Positions 13,709 through 25,429 of a stretch of 64,000 bases of DNA are shown piece by piece. Positions within the stretch are counted from its first letter, which is position 1, and each line of letters begins with the position of its first letter. The notes under the pieces are model-generated. The model was not told the origin of the DNA. It did no database searches and was given only the letters and a program-made list of their open reading frames with translations. Position numbers and translations under genes: made by a program. Source of the DNA: Sycobia sp. Sy_11 (taxonomy: Eukaryota; Arthropoda; Insecta; Hymenoptera; Epichrysomallidae); assembly GCA_018907035.1 (NCBI GenBank), contig JACCIC010000150.1, positions 816,001 to 880,000 on the forward strand, in the 5' to 3' direction.

Positions 13709-14613
13709 GTGATCCTTCCAAAAACTGCTCATTTGGCGAAGTTATACTTACAAGAAGCTCACCTAAGGGCTCTCCATGGCGGTCCATCACTCACCTTAAG
13801 CTTTCTCCGTACTCGCGTCTGGGTCCCTGGGGCATCAAGAATGACGAAATTCTACGTGAGCAAGTGTGTGAAATTTTGTCGAGCACGACCCAACATAAGC
13901 AAACAACTAATGGGAACAACTAATTTCCCAATAATCGTATCACTACTCCACAAAGGGCATTTGTTGTAACTGGCTTAGACTATGCTGGACCCATCAAATT
14001 ACGGACAACCAAAGGAAGAGGTCACCGATCCTACAAGGGATATATAGCATTGTTTGTGTGTTTAGCAGCTAAAGCCATCCACTTGGAGGCAGTCAGTGAC
14101 CTGAGTACGGCATCATTCCTAGCCGCATATCGTCGATTTGTCGGTCGTCAAGGTTTGTGGCAGACTATCTACAGTGACTGTGGAAGTAATTTTCAAGGCG
14201 CGGCCAAGGAAGTATCAAACCTGTTTTGTTCAGTCTCCCAATTCTACCACGAGGTCGCTGAGGTCTTTGCAAATCAGGGAACCAATTGGTTATTTATTCC
14301 TCCCGGCACGCCCCACTTTGGAGGTTTGTGGGAGGCTGGTGTACGATCTGTTAAGCATCATTTGATTAGGATCATTGGAAATTATACTCTTACTTTTGAA
14401 GAGTTAACTAACGTCTTCATAGAGATTCAGAGTTGCCTTAACTCCCATCCAGTTTGCCCACTGACCGACGATCCCGAAGACCTTAAAGCACTAACTCCAG
14501 CTCACCTAGTATACGCGGAAGGACACACTCTCATCCCGGAGGTATCACCACCCAATGTTTCCGAACAGAGACTCACCCGTTTCCAGCTACTACCAAGATT
14601 GCGCCGAAAGATC
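13709..14613 (+). pseudogene. BEL/Pao integrase, broken
   Basis: The N-terminal zinc-binding part (HLRALHGGPSLTLSFLR, then CVKFCRA) is at 13709-13910. The DDE core follows after a frameshift: LDYAGP near 13976 (first Asp), IYSDCGSNFQG near 14170 (second Asp) and GGLWEAGVRSVKHHL near 14320 (Glu). The core reading 14050-14613 is open. The C-terminus is cut near LLPRLRRKI, after which the open frame runs into unrelated sequence. Confidence 0.88.
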
Positions 14614-14826
14614 ATGTATATATACGCACACAATATAAAACGTCCCATGAGTGAGTCGAGCGTCTCGGCGTACGTGTTAATAACTGTAATAAGTTCAAGT
14701 GAGTCTGAAGGAAAATATGTTTACTACATCTGGTTTTATTGTTTTTACACTCTACTTCCACAAAATCAATTTATTATATACACTATATTATATACACTAT
14801 GTCGTAAAGGCCCTTCGGTAAAACTG

Positions 14827-14871
<45 letters not shown>

Positions 14872-16103
14872 TATTTACAAACGGACACTAAGCACATTTG
14901 AACACTTGCTTTGCTGCCATTCAAGCCTTTTTGAAAATCTATATTTCGGTTAGGACTTCAAAGAGCACCCACATTCCATTTTGCTGAAAATTTATGCACT
15001 TATGTTTTTTGCGCTACTTATGATGAATATTGTAGTGCTTTTTTGCTTAAATTCAATTTGAATGGCGAAATCAATATAAAAAGCATAAAAAAGGTGGTTT
15101 TTAGTATTAACTCGCATTAAAAGAATATTTTTTAAAAAATTTTCAAAAGAGAGTTGTACATCTCATAAAAATGTAATAATTTCATTAATAAATCAATTCA
15201 TAGATAAATTTTGAGCAAAAGCAGGTGAGTGGAATAATTACAAGTACAGCAATTGGTGCAACCTATAAGTTACTCATCAAAAACGTACGAAGGTGCGGAC
15301 TCCTCATCGTTTGGAAAAGATTGAACAAGATCTCTCAAATCTCAGCAGAGCTATACTATATATATATTCACATAATACTAAGCTTTTATACAAGGGTGAC
15401 AAACGATACCGTAAACATCTTGTTGCTTATTTCATTATCCCCATACGTATGAATGACTCATTCTTGCTTGGAAATCCAAGACTGTGCGACCACGACCACA
15501 GTGGTTCGGAACCCACTATCAACTTGAGGTCCACAAAAGTCACAATGATGTATAGATCTGCAACTAAAAGAAAAGTTCAGCAAAAATGAAAAGTTTTGAA
15601 GCACAATGGGTCGATAAAGCGAAAGCTAGGTGCGGCCGGAAATGTTTATGTGTAACAAAGCATAACTGAGCGACCTTTGTTTTTTTGTTCCATCTGGACC
15701 GCAATAATTACTACGTATATATATAATTATACGGGCTTCACTTTTTACAAATTATAATAAGAAAAATCAACAATTCAGAACATTCTTTATAGTTCTACAA
15801 ACCACCGCCATTAATTTTTCTAATAGGCGCTCCTATCGATTCGGACTTCCTTCAAAGGTATACATCAGTCTTAAGTTAGGATTCCTGGGCGCCTTCGGGA
15901 GACCATAGACAGGATAATATTTACAGAAATAACGGTACTACTTTCGAATCCGTATGTTTGGTTCAATTATGGATGGTAGCGAGGAGTGGAAACTCCACTC
16001 GCCTTTACCAGGGAAAAGTATATCAATAATTAGCCGGAGATGGTAGTTCATATCTGTCAAGTAGACATCGCTTTCTTCGAAATCCCTCAATAATTCTACG
16101 TGC

Positions 16104-16106
<3 letters not shown>
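14614..16106. other. Unassigned sequence after the BEL/Pao element
   Basis: The block 14614-14790 contains a TATAAAA-like box and a less AT-rich stretch and could be part of an LTR of another element; nothing pairs with it in the window. A TA/CA microsatellite follows at 14829-14870. From 14900 to 16100 I see no recognisable gene. Short open frames there have no family resemblance. Confidence 0.4.
14829..14870. repeat. (TA)n(CA)n microsatellite
   Basis: An uninterrupted TA dinucleotide run passes into a short CA run. Confidence 0.95.

Positions 16107-16176
<70 letters not shown>
16107..16176. repeat. (GA)n microsatellite
   Basis: About 70 bases of uninterrupted AG dinucleotide. It makes long Ser-Leu open frames on the minus strand, which are artefacts. 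Confidence 0.97.
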
Positions 16177-16180
<4 letters not shown>

Positions 16181-16274
16181 AGTCAAAACGAATGAGGGGA
16201 AGAGAAAAAGCATGAGTGGGGGAGCAGACATTTAAATGTGCCCACTCTCCACGCTCGCTATATACCACCACTCA

Positions 16275-16410
16275 CTTTTCTTTAAATACATACTATTGAA
16301 CGAGCAACTTCACAGGGTGTCGCCACTTTGCTGCCAATTCTGATGTGAAATCCTGCCGTATAATTTGACACGATTTTAACAGAGATTTCACTCCTTCTCT
16401 CTATCCTCCT
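16275..16410 (-). repeat. Dispersed repeat, copy 1 (inverse of 40332-40470)
   Basis: The reverse complement of this block aligns with 40332-40470. Shared stretches include GAGAGAAGGAGTG, AAAATCGTGTCAAATTA, TGGCGACACCCTGTGAA and TTCAATAGTATG. The class is unknown; no coding sequence lies within it. Confidence 0.75.
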
Positions 16411-16728
16411 TTGGTTCAATGATCCGATCGACTGAGATCGATCCTGTTAATCTGTATATATAAAAAAATCCGTATGTCAGCCTACGAAAATGCTATTTTT
16501 AAAACAAATACTACTTGTTATTAAAAAAACTTTTTTAAGATAAGAACCATATTTAAAGCATTTACTTTTGCTAGATTAAATTGTAACATTATATCCAGTT
16601 TATTGGTTGAAGATTAACCGGAGCGGTTCGAAGCATTGGTCATTTAACGTCAATTTCAATTTAAGGTGATGGAGGCAGTCAGGTCATTCTTTACTTACAT
16701 AGAATATAGATTAACACGTCGTTCAATA

Positions 16729-17927
16729 AATGCTGAGACTAACAACGAAAACAACATTTCTTTTTTCAAATATCATTTTTATTCATGAATATAATCTGCT
16801 TTTAGAGTGATACAATCGTCCCAACGCCTTTCCAACTTTTCTATACCATGTTTATAAAAGAATTTATCCTTTACTTTAAAAAAGGCTTCACTTTCAGTAA
16901 TAACCTCCTCATTCGAGCCAAATTTTCTTTCCTGGACCATTTTTTTCGAGATCAGCAAAGAGCCAGGTGTCGCTGGGGGCTAAATCTGGCGAATACGGAG
17001 AGTTGGGTAGCAAATCAAAGCGCAACTCGTTCAATTTTACCATTGTTTTCATGGACTTGTAGCATGGTGCATTGTTTTGGTGAAAAAGGATTTTTTTCTT
17101 CTTCATGTGCGGTCGTTTTACTGCGACCTCCTCTTTCAAACGTACCAACAAGTCAATATAATAATCACTGCTGATCGATTTACCTTTTTCAAGTAGTCAA
17201 TGAAAATCACGCCATGTGTATTCCAAAAAACTGACGACATGACTTTGCCAGCTGACTGCTGCGTTTTTGGACGCTTTGGGCGGCTTTCACCAGCCATGCA
17301 CCACTCAGATGATTGCCGATTCGCCTCCGAAGTGCAATGATTTATCCATGTTTAATTCATGGTCACGTATCGACGTAGGAAATCCTTTTTATTGCAAATA
17401 AATAGCGATAAACAACTCTCCGAATCGTCGACTCGTTCCTGTTTTTGTTCCACTGAAAGCAATCGCGGCACCTACTTAGAAGAAACCTTTTTCTTGCACA
17501 ATTCTTCATGATGGATTGTAAATACGCTTCCAAATGATATCTGTGTCATTTTTGCAATCTCATCAACCTTCACTTTGCGATATTTCATTACGATTTTTAA
17601 TACTTCACTCACATTTTCCGGTGTAACGGCTGCCAATAGCCTACTTGAGCGTTCTGCGTCATTTGTGCCCGTACGACCACGTTTAATCTCAGCATACCAC
17701 CGACAAAGCGTTGGTTTCGATGAAGAGGAGTCTCTTATCCACACGCGAAACTCGCGTTTTTCCATTCTTCAAACAAATTACAAAGTGACTTTACTGTAAC
17801 CTCGATAACTCTGCTGTTTGTAGTCCGGACGACGTGAAATTTTTACACATTTCATGCAAAGATGACCTCTAAGGAAACGTGGCCAGTTTGGTACTACTAG
17901 CATCATCTCTGGGTTAGTCTTGGGCCT
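16729..17927 (-). mobile_element. Mariner element with dead transposase
   Basis: An irritans-like mariner of about 1.2 kb lies on the minus strand. It is bounded by TA dinucleotides (16727-16728 and 17928-17929), and the termini share AGACTAAC within imperfect inverted repeats. Transposase pieces are at 17765-17472 (N-terminal helix-turn-helix, from MEKREFRVWIRD), about 17470-17160 (catalytic core, with EANRQSSEW and VFWNTHGVIFIDYL) and 17151-16909 ([10 protein letters not shown]). Both of the first two catalytic Asp positions appear to read Asn (TMN and HQNNAP). Frameshifts and stops confirm it is inactive. Confidence 0.88.
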
Positions 17928-19320
17928 TATTTAACTACTATTTTTGAAGTTTTAAGTAAATAAAATTTTTTTATTTTATTTTTTAGTAGTGATTTCATTT
18001 AAGATTTGACGAGAATAATTATAAACAGCGACGGTGTGACTGTCATTATATTAGCGTACTATGTATACAGACTATAAGACTGATAAAAATATTTATTAAT
18101 TTAAATGTTATCCTTATTAGAATTTGTTAAATTTCATTCGAAATACGAATAAACAACAAAAAATTAATTAAAAAATAAAAATAAAAATAAAGATTACAAT
18201 TTAAAACATCGTTCATCGATATCATGGTATATTCTAAATTTACGTGGTCATATATTTGAAAATTCATCATAATAATAATCTTGTAATTGTTGGTACAAAT
18301 TTATCCAAATGTTCGATACTATGAAAAATATATGAATTAAATAGTGTTATTATTTAAGTTTAAACGTACCTTTTATAGAATATTTCTTTATTATTTGAAT
18401 CGGAATTATATTTAAACAATTTTAATCGAAACTTGTTGCTAACTATATATAACAGTAAAAATTTATAAAAAGAAACTTTTATTTATAAATCACTAAGATA
18501 ATCGGACTGTATACATATAAATTCTAAATTTAACGATAAATTATTTCTAAGAAATTCAAATTCAAACTAAAATAAAGTTTGTCCGGTAAGCAGTAGCGTA
18601 ATGATACCTTCTTAACAATAACTAATAGATAACTTTCGAAGGCAAATTAGCGACACCTTTTTGCAGGCAACTACAATTACACTCTAAAAAGACAAAGTAA
18701 TGGCAACTTTTTCAGGTGACTGAAATTAATCGATAATATGGCACCCACAAAGTAACTAAAGTTTTCCTAGAAATGTCACCATTTAGGCCATATCTGTTAC
18801 TGCCTTATAGAAAACTTAAGTCAGACAGAAGTTAGATATCTTATAGTTATCTGTGCCAACTGGGTTTAGTAAAATTTTGCAGTTTTTTAATTTCTATAAA
18901 AAAAAATAAAAAATAAAAAAATCTGAAAATGACCGAAATACATCAAAGTGAGGCTTAAAAAGTATATAGCAGAGTAAGACTATAAAAAAGGCATCATGAG
19001 TTCGCTCCGCATAATCGAAATGGTTCTATAAGAGTAGATTGCTTTATAAAACTTGTTCGTAATACTTTGTAGAAATATTAATATTAATTTAATTTTCCAT
19101 TGTATTTCCGAATCTGACGCTGCTAAAATTTATTTTATAACATTGAAATAATAAAAAAAACATAAAGTATTGTTCAAAATAATAAAAATTAAATGTAATA
19201 AAACTACAGTGATTTACGGCTGATATAATAGTAATGTTCGTAATCCAAATACATGTATTAGAATTATTAAGAGAAATTAATCTATTAAAAAAATTATTTT
19301 TTTAATATAAATTTAAGATT

Positions 19321-19362
<42 letters not shown>

Positions 19363-19560
19363 ATAATTATTATTTTGTTAAAAAGAAATTTAAAAGTATA
19401 TATAGATTCAATTATTATTCAATACGAATTTTAATTATTGGAAATTATTTTTGTGTATTATTTTCATTTAAGTTCAATAATTTATATATTATAGACATTT
19501 TTCAACGTATTTATTAATAACACAGTTTTTACATTTAAAAGAAATTACAATTTAAAAGTT
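17928..19560. other. AT-rich stretch with a likely foldback/MITE relative
   Basis: No genes were seen. The part near 18030-18110 shares two blocks (GTCATTATA, then a GACTATAAGACTGATAAAAA-like block) with the right arm of the 34-kb foldback, but lacks its long AT-simple interior. A (TA)n microsatellite lies at 19324-19360. Confidence 0.4.
19324..19360. repeat. (TA)n microsatellite
   Basis: An uninterrupted TA dinucleotide run of about 37 bases. Confidence 0.95.
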
Positions 19561-19564
19561 TTCT

Positions 19565-20830
19565 CCCTCACTGATACGGCAGTGGAAATAGCTTTGACCC
19601 TTTTGTGCATTGAGCTAGTTCCTTAATGTTAATGTTATCCACAGCCATCTCGAAGAGGAGGTAAAAGAAACTTGTGTAGAGCAAAAATCCGTTGTTGGGG
19701 CTTGTGTAGATTCCGAATAGCGTACTACAGTCTTCAGATGTCTTCGAATCGAGGCTTCATATGTAGTGTGGTTCTAATGTCTATGATTGGACACGTAAAG
19801 ACTGTCAACCAATAAAGCTCCATTTTTTATCTGGTTGACTGCAGTATGTTCACCCTTATATCGAAAATATAACTTATATGGTTTGACCACCATTTTTTCA
19901 GTGACTTTAAGACTCAGCGTATTTTTCCATCCTTTGCTTCTGCTTTGAAATTGGTTGGTGATAACACTTAAAGGGTCTATTAGCAGGTAGTCTTGGATCC
20001 ACCACATTATGCAAATCGAGGTACAGACTCTAGAAGACCGCTTGTCTATCGTTGGTGTTGTGGGTAATATTAACGATCTCTTGAAGTTTCTCAATCTGGC
20101 CCTTTTCTATAGGCAGGGTCTAAAAGTTTTTTTTATAAATCAGGAATTTTTTCGGGCTTTCTGCCCATGACAGTGAGCACGGCGGCATTGCGGAAGTGGG
20201 AGAGATTGTGGAGACTAGAGAGGTATAGCTGGCCTAATCATCTTCGGTGCACCCCTTCATTAATTCCTTGTAGCGCTGATAGTTTTCTCTACCTTTTGAA
20301 TTTGCCAATGAATTCCCGAGGAAGTACTCCAACAGGGCCTGATTAGTAAAACAATCGATATTGGTGATGGATTGCTCTGGTTTCCTTTTGGCAAGGGGAG
20401 CATTCTCTTCGACCTTTCATCTTATGCACTTCATTTTTATGAAGTTAGATTCACCATACCAAACTTTGTGAGCCATCCAGTGATGGGCCACTGAGTCGAT
20501 GGTGGTGCTGAACATCTTTTAGCAACCGGGCAATTTCGAGTTTTAAAAGCAGCGACATGATACTTCGTTGCACAAGGACTGACTACTACAGTCAGAAGCG
20601 CCTAGTAATTCCTTGCGATCTTCGCTGCAATGTCATTGATCATTAGTCCCTATGGACGCGTAATGTACGGTTTACATCTCTAGTTGATCCGCGAACATAC
20701 CACTTTCAAATCCTCGGGTAAATGCAAAATTTATCTTAAAATTTTTCAACACACTTTTTGCGACCCCCACGGACTGGTTATCAGAATTAATTATACAAAA
20801 TTACGACATAAATGACCAGATTCGCACCTA
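19565..20830 (-). pseudogene. Unrecognised, decayed coding-like tract
   Basis: This 1.2-kb block has more balanced composition than its AT-rich flanks. Its minus-strand translation gives protein-like stretches broken by stops; the longest open piece is 20094-19774 (106 codons). I do not recognise a domain. It could be an old retroelement, a processed pseudogene or a virus-derived insertion. The next 260 bases, up to the mariner at 21095, hold nothing recognisable. Confidence 0.3.
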
Positions 20831-21273
20831 AAACCTGCCGGCTATCAGACGCGTATCCTATAGTGGACCACAGCACTTCTTGAAAATAAAGAGGTGCATT
20901 CATAAGATCAAATACTGCCCGTTTAAATTGTTCTATGGGGATTATAAAAGCTGTTTTATTTATTAATTGCTTATTTATTACTTATTTATTCTATAAATTT
21001 TTGCCCCTCTATGCGGCGGCTCATACTACAGCTTCGAAAACTGAAAGGTTCGTTTGTCAGTCGCATCTTCGAATGTTATCTTGGCGGTGATATACGAGAG
21101 TGGATCGATAAGTTTCCGGCCTGATCAAGAGATGGCGCCACTAGCCCTACCTTGAGGTGGCGTTCTATAGTACCATCCTTAGATAGCTTGTAGCTATAGT
21201 TTCAGTCCGATCGCCATGTTAGTTTAGCTTTGAAAGCACGCTGAACAAGACGCCTCTGTTTTTTTTTGTAAAA

Positions 21274-22485
21274 ATGGAAAAGCTGAAAAATGGTGCTGTC
21301 ATCAAATACTTTTATTTGAAGGGGTTAACGCCGAAGGAAATTAAAGAAGAGATGGACTCAACACTTGGGACATCCTCCCCATCATATTCAACCGTTAAGC
21401 AGTGGGTTTCCAAGTTTAAAAAGGATCGTGTGAGCACCTCTGATGAGCCTTGCTCAGGACGCCCCATTGAGGTCACAACTCCAGATATGATCAAAAAAAA
21501 TCCATCAATAGTGCTGAAAGGCCGCAGATTAAAAGTGCGTAAGATAGCTGAGACCTGTAAGATGTCATATGAAGGTGTACAAAATATTTTGCACTAACAT
21601 CTGTATATGGAAAAGCTCTGTGCAAGATCGGTGCCGCGTTTGCTAACAGTCGACCAAAAATTGATTCGAAAGAAAATTTCTACAGTCAATTTGGCGTTGC
21701 ATTAGCGTAATCCGAGGCCTACGATGGCTTGATCGCTAGAGCGAAGGACTAGTAACTCGGTGATCCGAGTTCGAATCCCGGTTTCGGCCGATTGATACAA
21801 GCACCGCTATAATAATTTACATGTGCTTTGTTTACAAACACATCGTAGACCTCCGTCGCTGCTTAGCACCATTTGGAAGCATAAATAGAGCGACATTATA
21901 TAACATAAAAAAAAAAAAAATAAGCGTAATCCAAGTGAATTTTTGCATCGATTCGTAATCGTTGACAAAACTTGGGTTCACCACTACACTCCTGAAACCA
22001 AACAACAGTCTAAATAATAGATTGGACCAGGGGAACCAACTCCAAAGAAGGCAAAAACAATTTTTTCGGCGAACAAGGTTATGGCTACTGTTTTTTGGAA
22101 TGCAAGAAGTATTATATACATTGATTACCTTGAAAAGGGTAAAACTATCACTGGTCAATACTACGCAGACTTATTGCAACGTTTGAGCCACGAAGTGAAA
22201 ATTAAACGACCTTATCTGGCGAAGAAAAAAATCTTGTTTCATCAGGATAACGCACCAGCGCACACGTCAATCGTTGCGATGGCTAAAGTAAGTGACTATT
22301 ATCTGTTTCCTAACCTCAAAAAATGGCTTGGCGGTAAGAGATTTGCGGACAATGAAGAAGTAATCGAAGCTTTAAATGGGTATTTTGAGGAGCTTGACGA
22401 ATCAGTCTATAGAGATGGCATTACTAGACTAGAACACCGCTATGAGAAATGTATCAGCCTTGGAGGAGATTATGTTGAGAAATAA
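21274..22485 (+). pseudogene. Mariner transposase pseudogene
   Basis: The DNA-binding half is 21274-21597 and the catalytic half lies mostly in 21935-22485. The first Asp (VDKTWVHHYTPETK, near 21961) and second Asp (HQDNAPAH, near 22240) survive. The region between the second Asp and SDYYLF is missing, so the DD34D triad cannot form. The early stop and the SINE add further breaks. Confidence 0.88.
21714..21922 (+). mobile_element. tRNA-derived SINE, copy 1
   Basis: A 209-bp insertion inside the mariner, with a perfect 10-bp target duplication AGCGTAATCC at 21704-21713 and 21923-21932. The 5' part is tRNA-like: an A-box-like TGGCTTGATCGCTAGAGCG and a strong B box (GAGTTCGAATCCC), with GGCC at both ends of the tRNA-like part. 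An unrelated body follows, then a poly(A) tail of about 14 bases. Transcription by RNA polymerase III from the A/B boxes is inferred. Confidence 0.9.
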
Positions 22486-22547
22486 AAAAAAATGCTTAAA
22501 AACGTTGTTTTTCTTGGTCAGGCCGGAAACTTATCAATCCACCCTCG

Positions 22548-24580
22548 TAGTTGGTAAGAACGGACCTCGGAGTAGTGTGAACCACGTTCGACCTCTCCTG
22601 TCTAATGACAGCTGCGTCACAGGTTGAAGGGTAGGAGGTGGTACAGACCTCGGGTGCGCGGGGCGCTGGACCCTGATGCTTATGACTTCCTCTATTTTAA
22701 AGGTAGTAGATCCGACCGGGATGGTGATGACGCTTTCTACGGCCAGAGGGCTTTCATCTTCGCTTGACACCGAAAGTTACACCGGCGGAAAGACTAACTC
22801 CGGCTAATTTTTTGTTTGGAGATCTCTGGCGTTTCTTCGCTTTCTCTTCCTTCGGCTGTTCATCTTTGAGCCTCACTCCGCCGCTTCCGTTGATTTAAGG
22901 GTGGTCCATCGGGCCGCTTGCTAAGTTAGTAACCTGTATTGGAATTAATCCTGTGGTTGGGGTCCAAGTGTGCTTTCTGTGAACTAAAACCGCTCTTTTA
23001 TCACTGGAGGACTTGAAGTTCCGCATGGTCTCGACAATTTTTACGGCGGCGGTGGTACAGAGTGCTTTGGACTGGAAGCTATGGAAGCACTGGAGGAACA
23101 GGTCGAAGCACAAAGCTCATTAATACTTTCCTTAATAGCAGTAACGGCAGCGGCCGCACAGCGGTGTGTTTCGGGCCGGAAACCCTGGAGATATCTAAGG
23201 GAGTTCAAAAGTCGGAGCGCAGTGAGGTCTAAAACTCTTCTCAGCAGCGGCGGTTAAAGCTATGAGACACCGCGGTGCCTGGGAAAGCGGGTGAACTGAC
23301 GGCCAAGGTAAAGAAAGGAAAATTTATTTTCTAGTTATATGTTAATTCTTCATTTTACTGTTTAACTTACGGGGCTTGTCCATTAGAAGGACGTCACTCT
23401 CCCTTTCCGCTGCTTCAGCCGCGTGTTACGCTCTTTTTTCCCTCCCTCCCTCGAACCAACGTCTACGAGCGGCCGTGGAATTTATGGCCACTGGGCTTAA
23501 GCGCGGGTTGGTGCAGAGGCTCTGTGGCTTTTGGGGAGGATCATACTATGGTATAACAGCCTGTTTGGTGACAACGCGGTGCGGGGATGACAGGTTGCAT
23601 GGATCGCGCGCAAGGATCTTTTCGAGGCTATGAGTCGTCGTATAACAAGTCCTATCTCAAAATCATTCATCTCAATATAATCAGGATATTTATAAAATTA
23701 ATCAACGAACCCTTTGGTTTACTAATCTTAATTCAGAAGACAGCACATCGTCCGCTGTTATCAGTTCTTTCAATGACAGTTGCAGTTACATGTCCCGATT
23801 CATTGTAAGAACTTCGCTTGCAATACGTTCCTTCTTCATTAAGACGACTTTGCTGTCTCGCAATAGTACAAGTTTATCGTTTTGACTATAATCTCAATAA
23901 AATTTACATTAACTGTAAGAATTTTTACGCTATCATCAATCAAAATGATCGCATTACTCTCGTCGGCGATCTCCCTCTTTACCTTCAGATATATTCTGAA
24001 CACAGTCAGAGCGCTTCATAAAGATTATAGCAATACCTCACGTACGGTAATACCGTGAAGTTTTTAACTTTAATCGGCTCATGTAACTGCATGTCGTTTG
24101 GCATGTTTCTAAATACTACTCGCTCCGCTGAGCATTTGTATATATAGTGAAATTTTCCGAATGATTCCGTTTGAATAGACTTCATATTCCGCTTGTACTT
24201 AACTACTAATATTAGTCTGCTCTACTGCATCTACTACTAGGGTGCTTGATGTATTATTAAATGAGGAAAGGATTTTTGAAAAATTTTTTTTTAAAGATAA
24301 TCTCTCAAAAAAATGTTGACTTGAGAAATAAATTTTTGAAAAACAAATACCGATGTGTTTTTGATAGAACCCAATATCCCCTGATCTAATAAACTATTTA
24401 CGATTGATTTGATTTAAAACCTTGACGAGTTTTAGTTGCGGAAGTCATGCGTGTCCGAGTCACATAGTTGAGCACCCCATTTTACATTTGTTTCGATAAT
24501 CGCGGGAGACACGAGGTGTGACTATTAAAATAAGGAGACTAGCACTATTACCGTGTAGCTACTCACTCCGATTGAGAGCC
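22548..24580. other. Less AT-rich, unrecognised region and AT-rich spacer
   Basis: From 22548 to about 23640 the sequence is GC-richer than the host DNA and may be a decayed retroelement. Minus-strand frames (for example 22770-22534 and 23113-22895) look protein-like but I cannot assign them. From 23640 to 24580 nothing is recognisable. Confidence 0.3.
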
Positions 24581-24584
24581 AAGT

Positions 24585-25160
24585 TCTCAAAAAGTTCTCT
24601 TTTGGTTCTCACCTAGCTCTCTTTAGCTCTCCTGGTTCTCTTCTACAATTGGACGCCTTAAAAGTAAGCAATAGATCGAATTACATATTTATGATTTTAC
24701 AAGCAATAAGAACGAGAGTCGAAGAGAACTGGAGAGAGTTAAAGAAAACCAGATAATGTCCAATCTAATTATATATTTTTAGGTAATTTTTAGGTATCCG
24801 CTATCTAATATCAAATTTTGATTTCTTGAAATAAATATTTTTTAATACATTCGATAGCGCACAGGCGAGGGTTGGGGGAATTTTAATTAAAATGTACTTT
24901 TTGATAAAATTTTCAGTTTTTTTATATTAAATCAATATTATCTTGGAAATTATGCATTGGATAAAAAAAATAACAAGAGTAACTTTCTATTTATAATGAA
25001 ATTTTTCATGACAATTAAGTATTTCCTAAACTAAAAAATTAATATTTGCTCTTTGGCTCTCTCTCTCTCTCTCTCTACGCTCTCAGCGGTTCTCTTTGGC
25101 TCTCATCAGTTCTCTTTAGTTCTTATCGATTCTCTTGGCTCTCAATGAGCTCTTTTTGTT
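24585..25160. repeat. Degenerate TTCTCTTTGG minisatellite blocks
   Basis: Two blocks (about 24590-24650 and 25050-25160) consist of variants of GGTTCTCTTT spaced 10-12 bases apart, with a (CT)n run at 25057-25075. Between them, near 24717-24750, the complementary GAGAACTGGAGAG motif appears, so one array may be partly inverted. Confidence 0.65.
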
Positions 25161-25429
25161 TGTCAAACTGGTTCCTTTATTCTTTTTAGAAGTGAGTAGT
25201 CCGTCAACTGTTACAGAAGTACGAATGCGCGAAAGGTTAACAACGGTCAAATGTTTGATCTGAAGACTGATCTTTCGAAAACGATGCCTACCTTTGTCTA
25301 TAGACAAATCACACTTGGCCTTGGTTTGTATGGGGACTGTTTTTTTTATTTTTCCGGAAAACTGATTCGGAAAACGGAACTTCAACTTATTATTTATTGA
25401 AAAAAGCGTATATTAACGAATGTTTATCG

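Larger units (their letters stand above)
9251..14613 (+). mobile_element. BEL/Pao LTR retrotransposon, decayed, 3'-truncated
   Basis: Gag, protease, RT, RNase H and integrase occur in BEL/Pao order on the plus strand, interrupted by many stops, frameshifts and at least one deletion in RT. Base composition is clearly richer in GC than the surrounding AT-rich DNA, as in the other LTR elements here. Recognisable integrase sequence stops near 14613, followed by unrelated-looking sequence, so the 3' end appears lost or replaced. The element is not autonomous. Confidence 0.9.
21095..22547 (+). mobile_element. Mariner element interrupted by a SINE
   Basis: The terminal inverted repeats match closely: GATAAGTTTCCGGCCTGA is at the left end and its complement at the right. 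The element is flanked by TA at 21093-21094 and 22548-22549. The transposase starts at 21274 with the mariner-type helix-turn-helix (GLTPKEIKEEMD; SGRPIEVTTPDMI), has an early stop at 21595, is then split by the SINE, and continues at 22081-22485 (VFWNARSIIYIDYLEKGKT; FHQDNAPAHTS) to the C-terminus (GDYVEK). The segment that should contain the third catalytic Asp is deleted: MAKV is followed directly by SDYYLFPNLKKW. Confidence 0.92.

Noticed and set aside
15938..16271. Minus-strand ORFs with Ser-Leu repeats
   Set aside because: They are translations of the (GA)n microsatellite.
16450..16490. Possible Helitron 5' end (TCTGTATATATAAAA)
   Set aside because: The motif is AT-rich and common by chance; no matching hairpin-CTRR 3' end was found downstream.
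21725..21790. Functional tRNA gene suggested by strong B box
   Set aside because: The tRNA-like head is followed by a body and poly(A) tail, has a target duplication, and recurs at 40.6 kb; it is a SINE.
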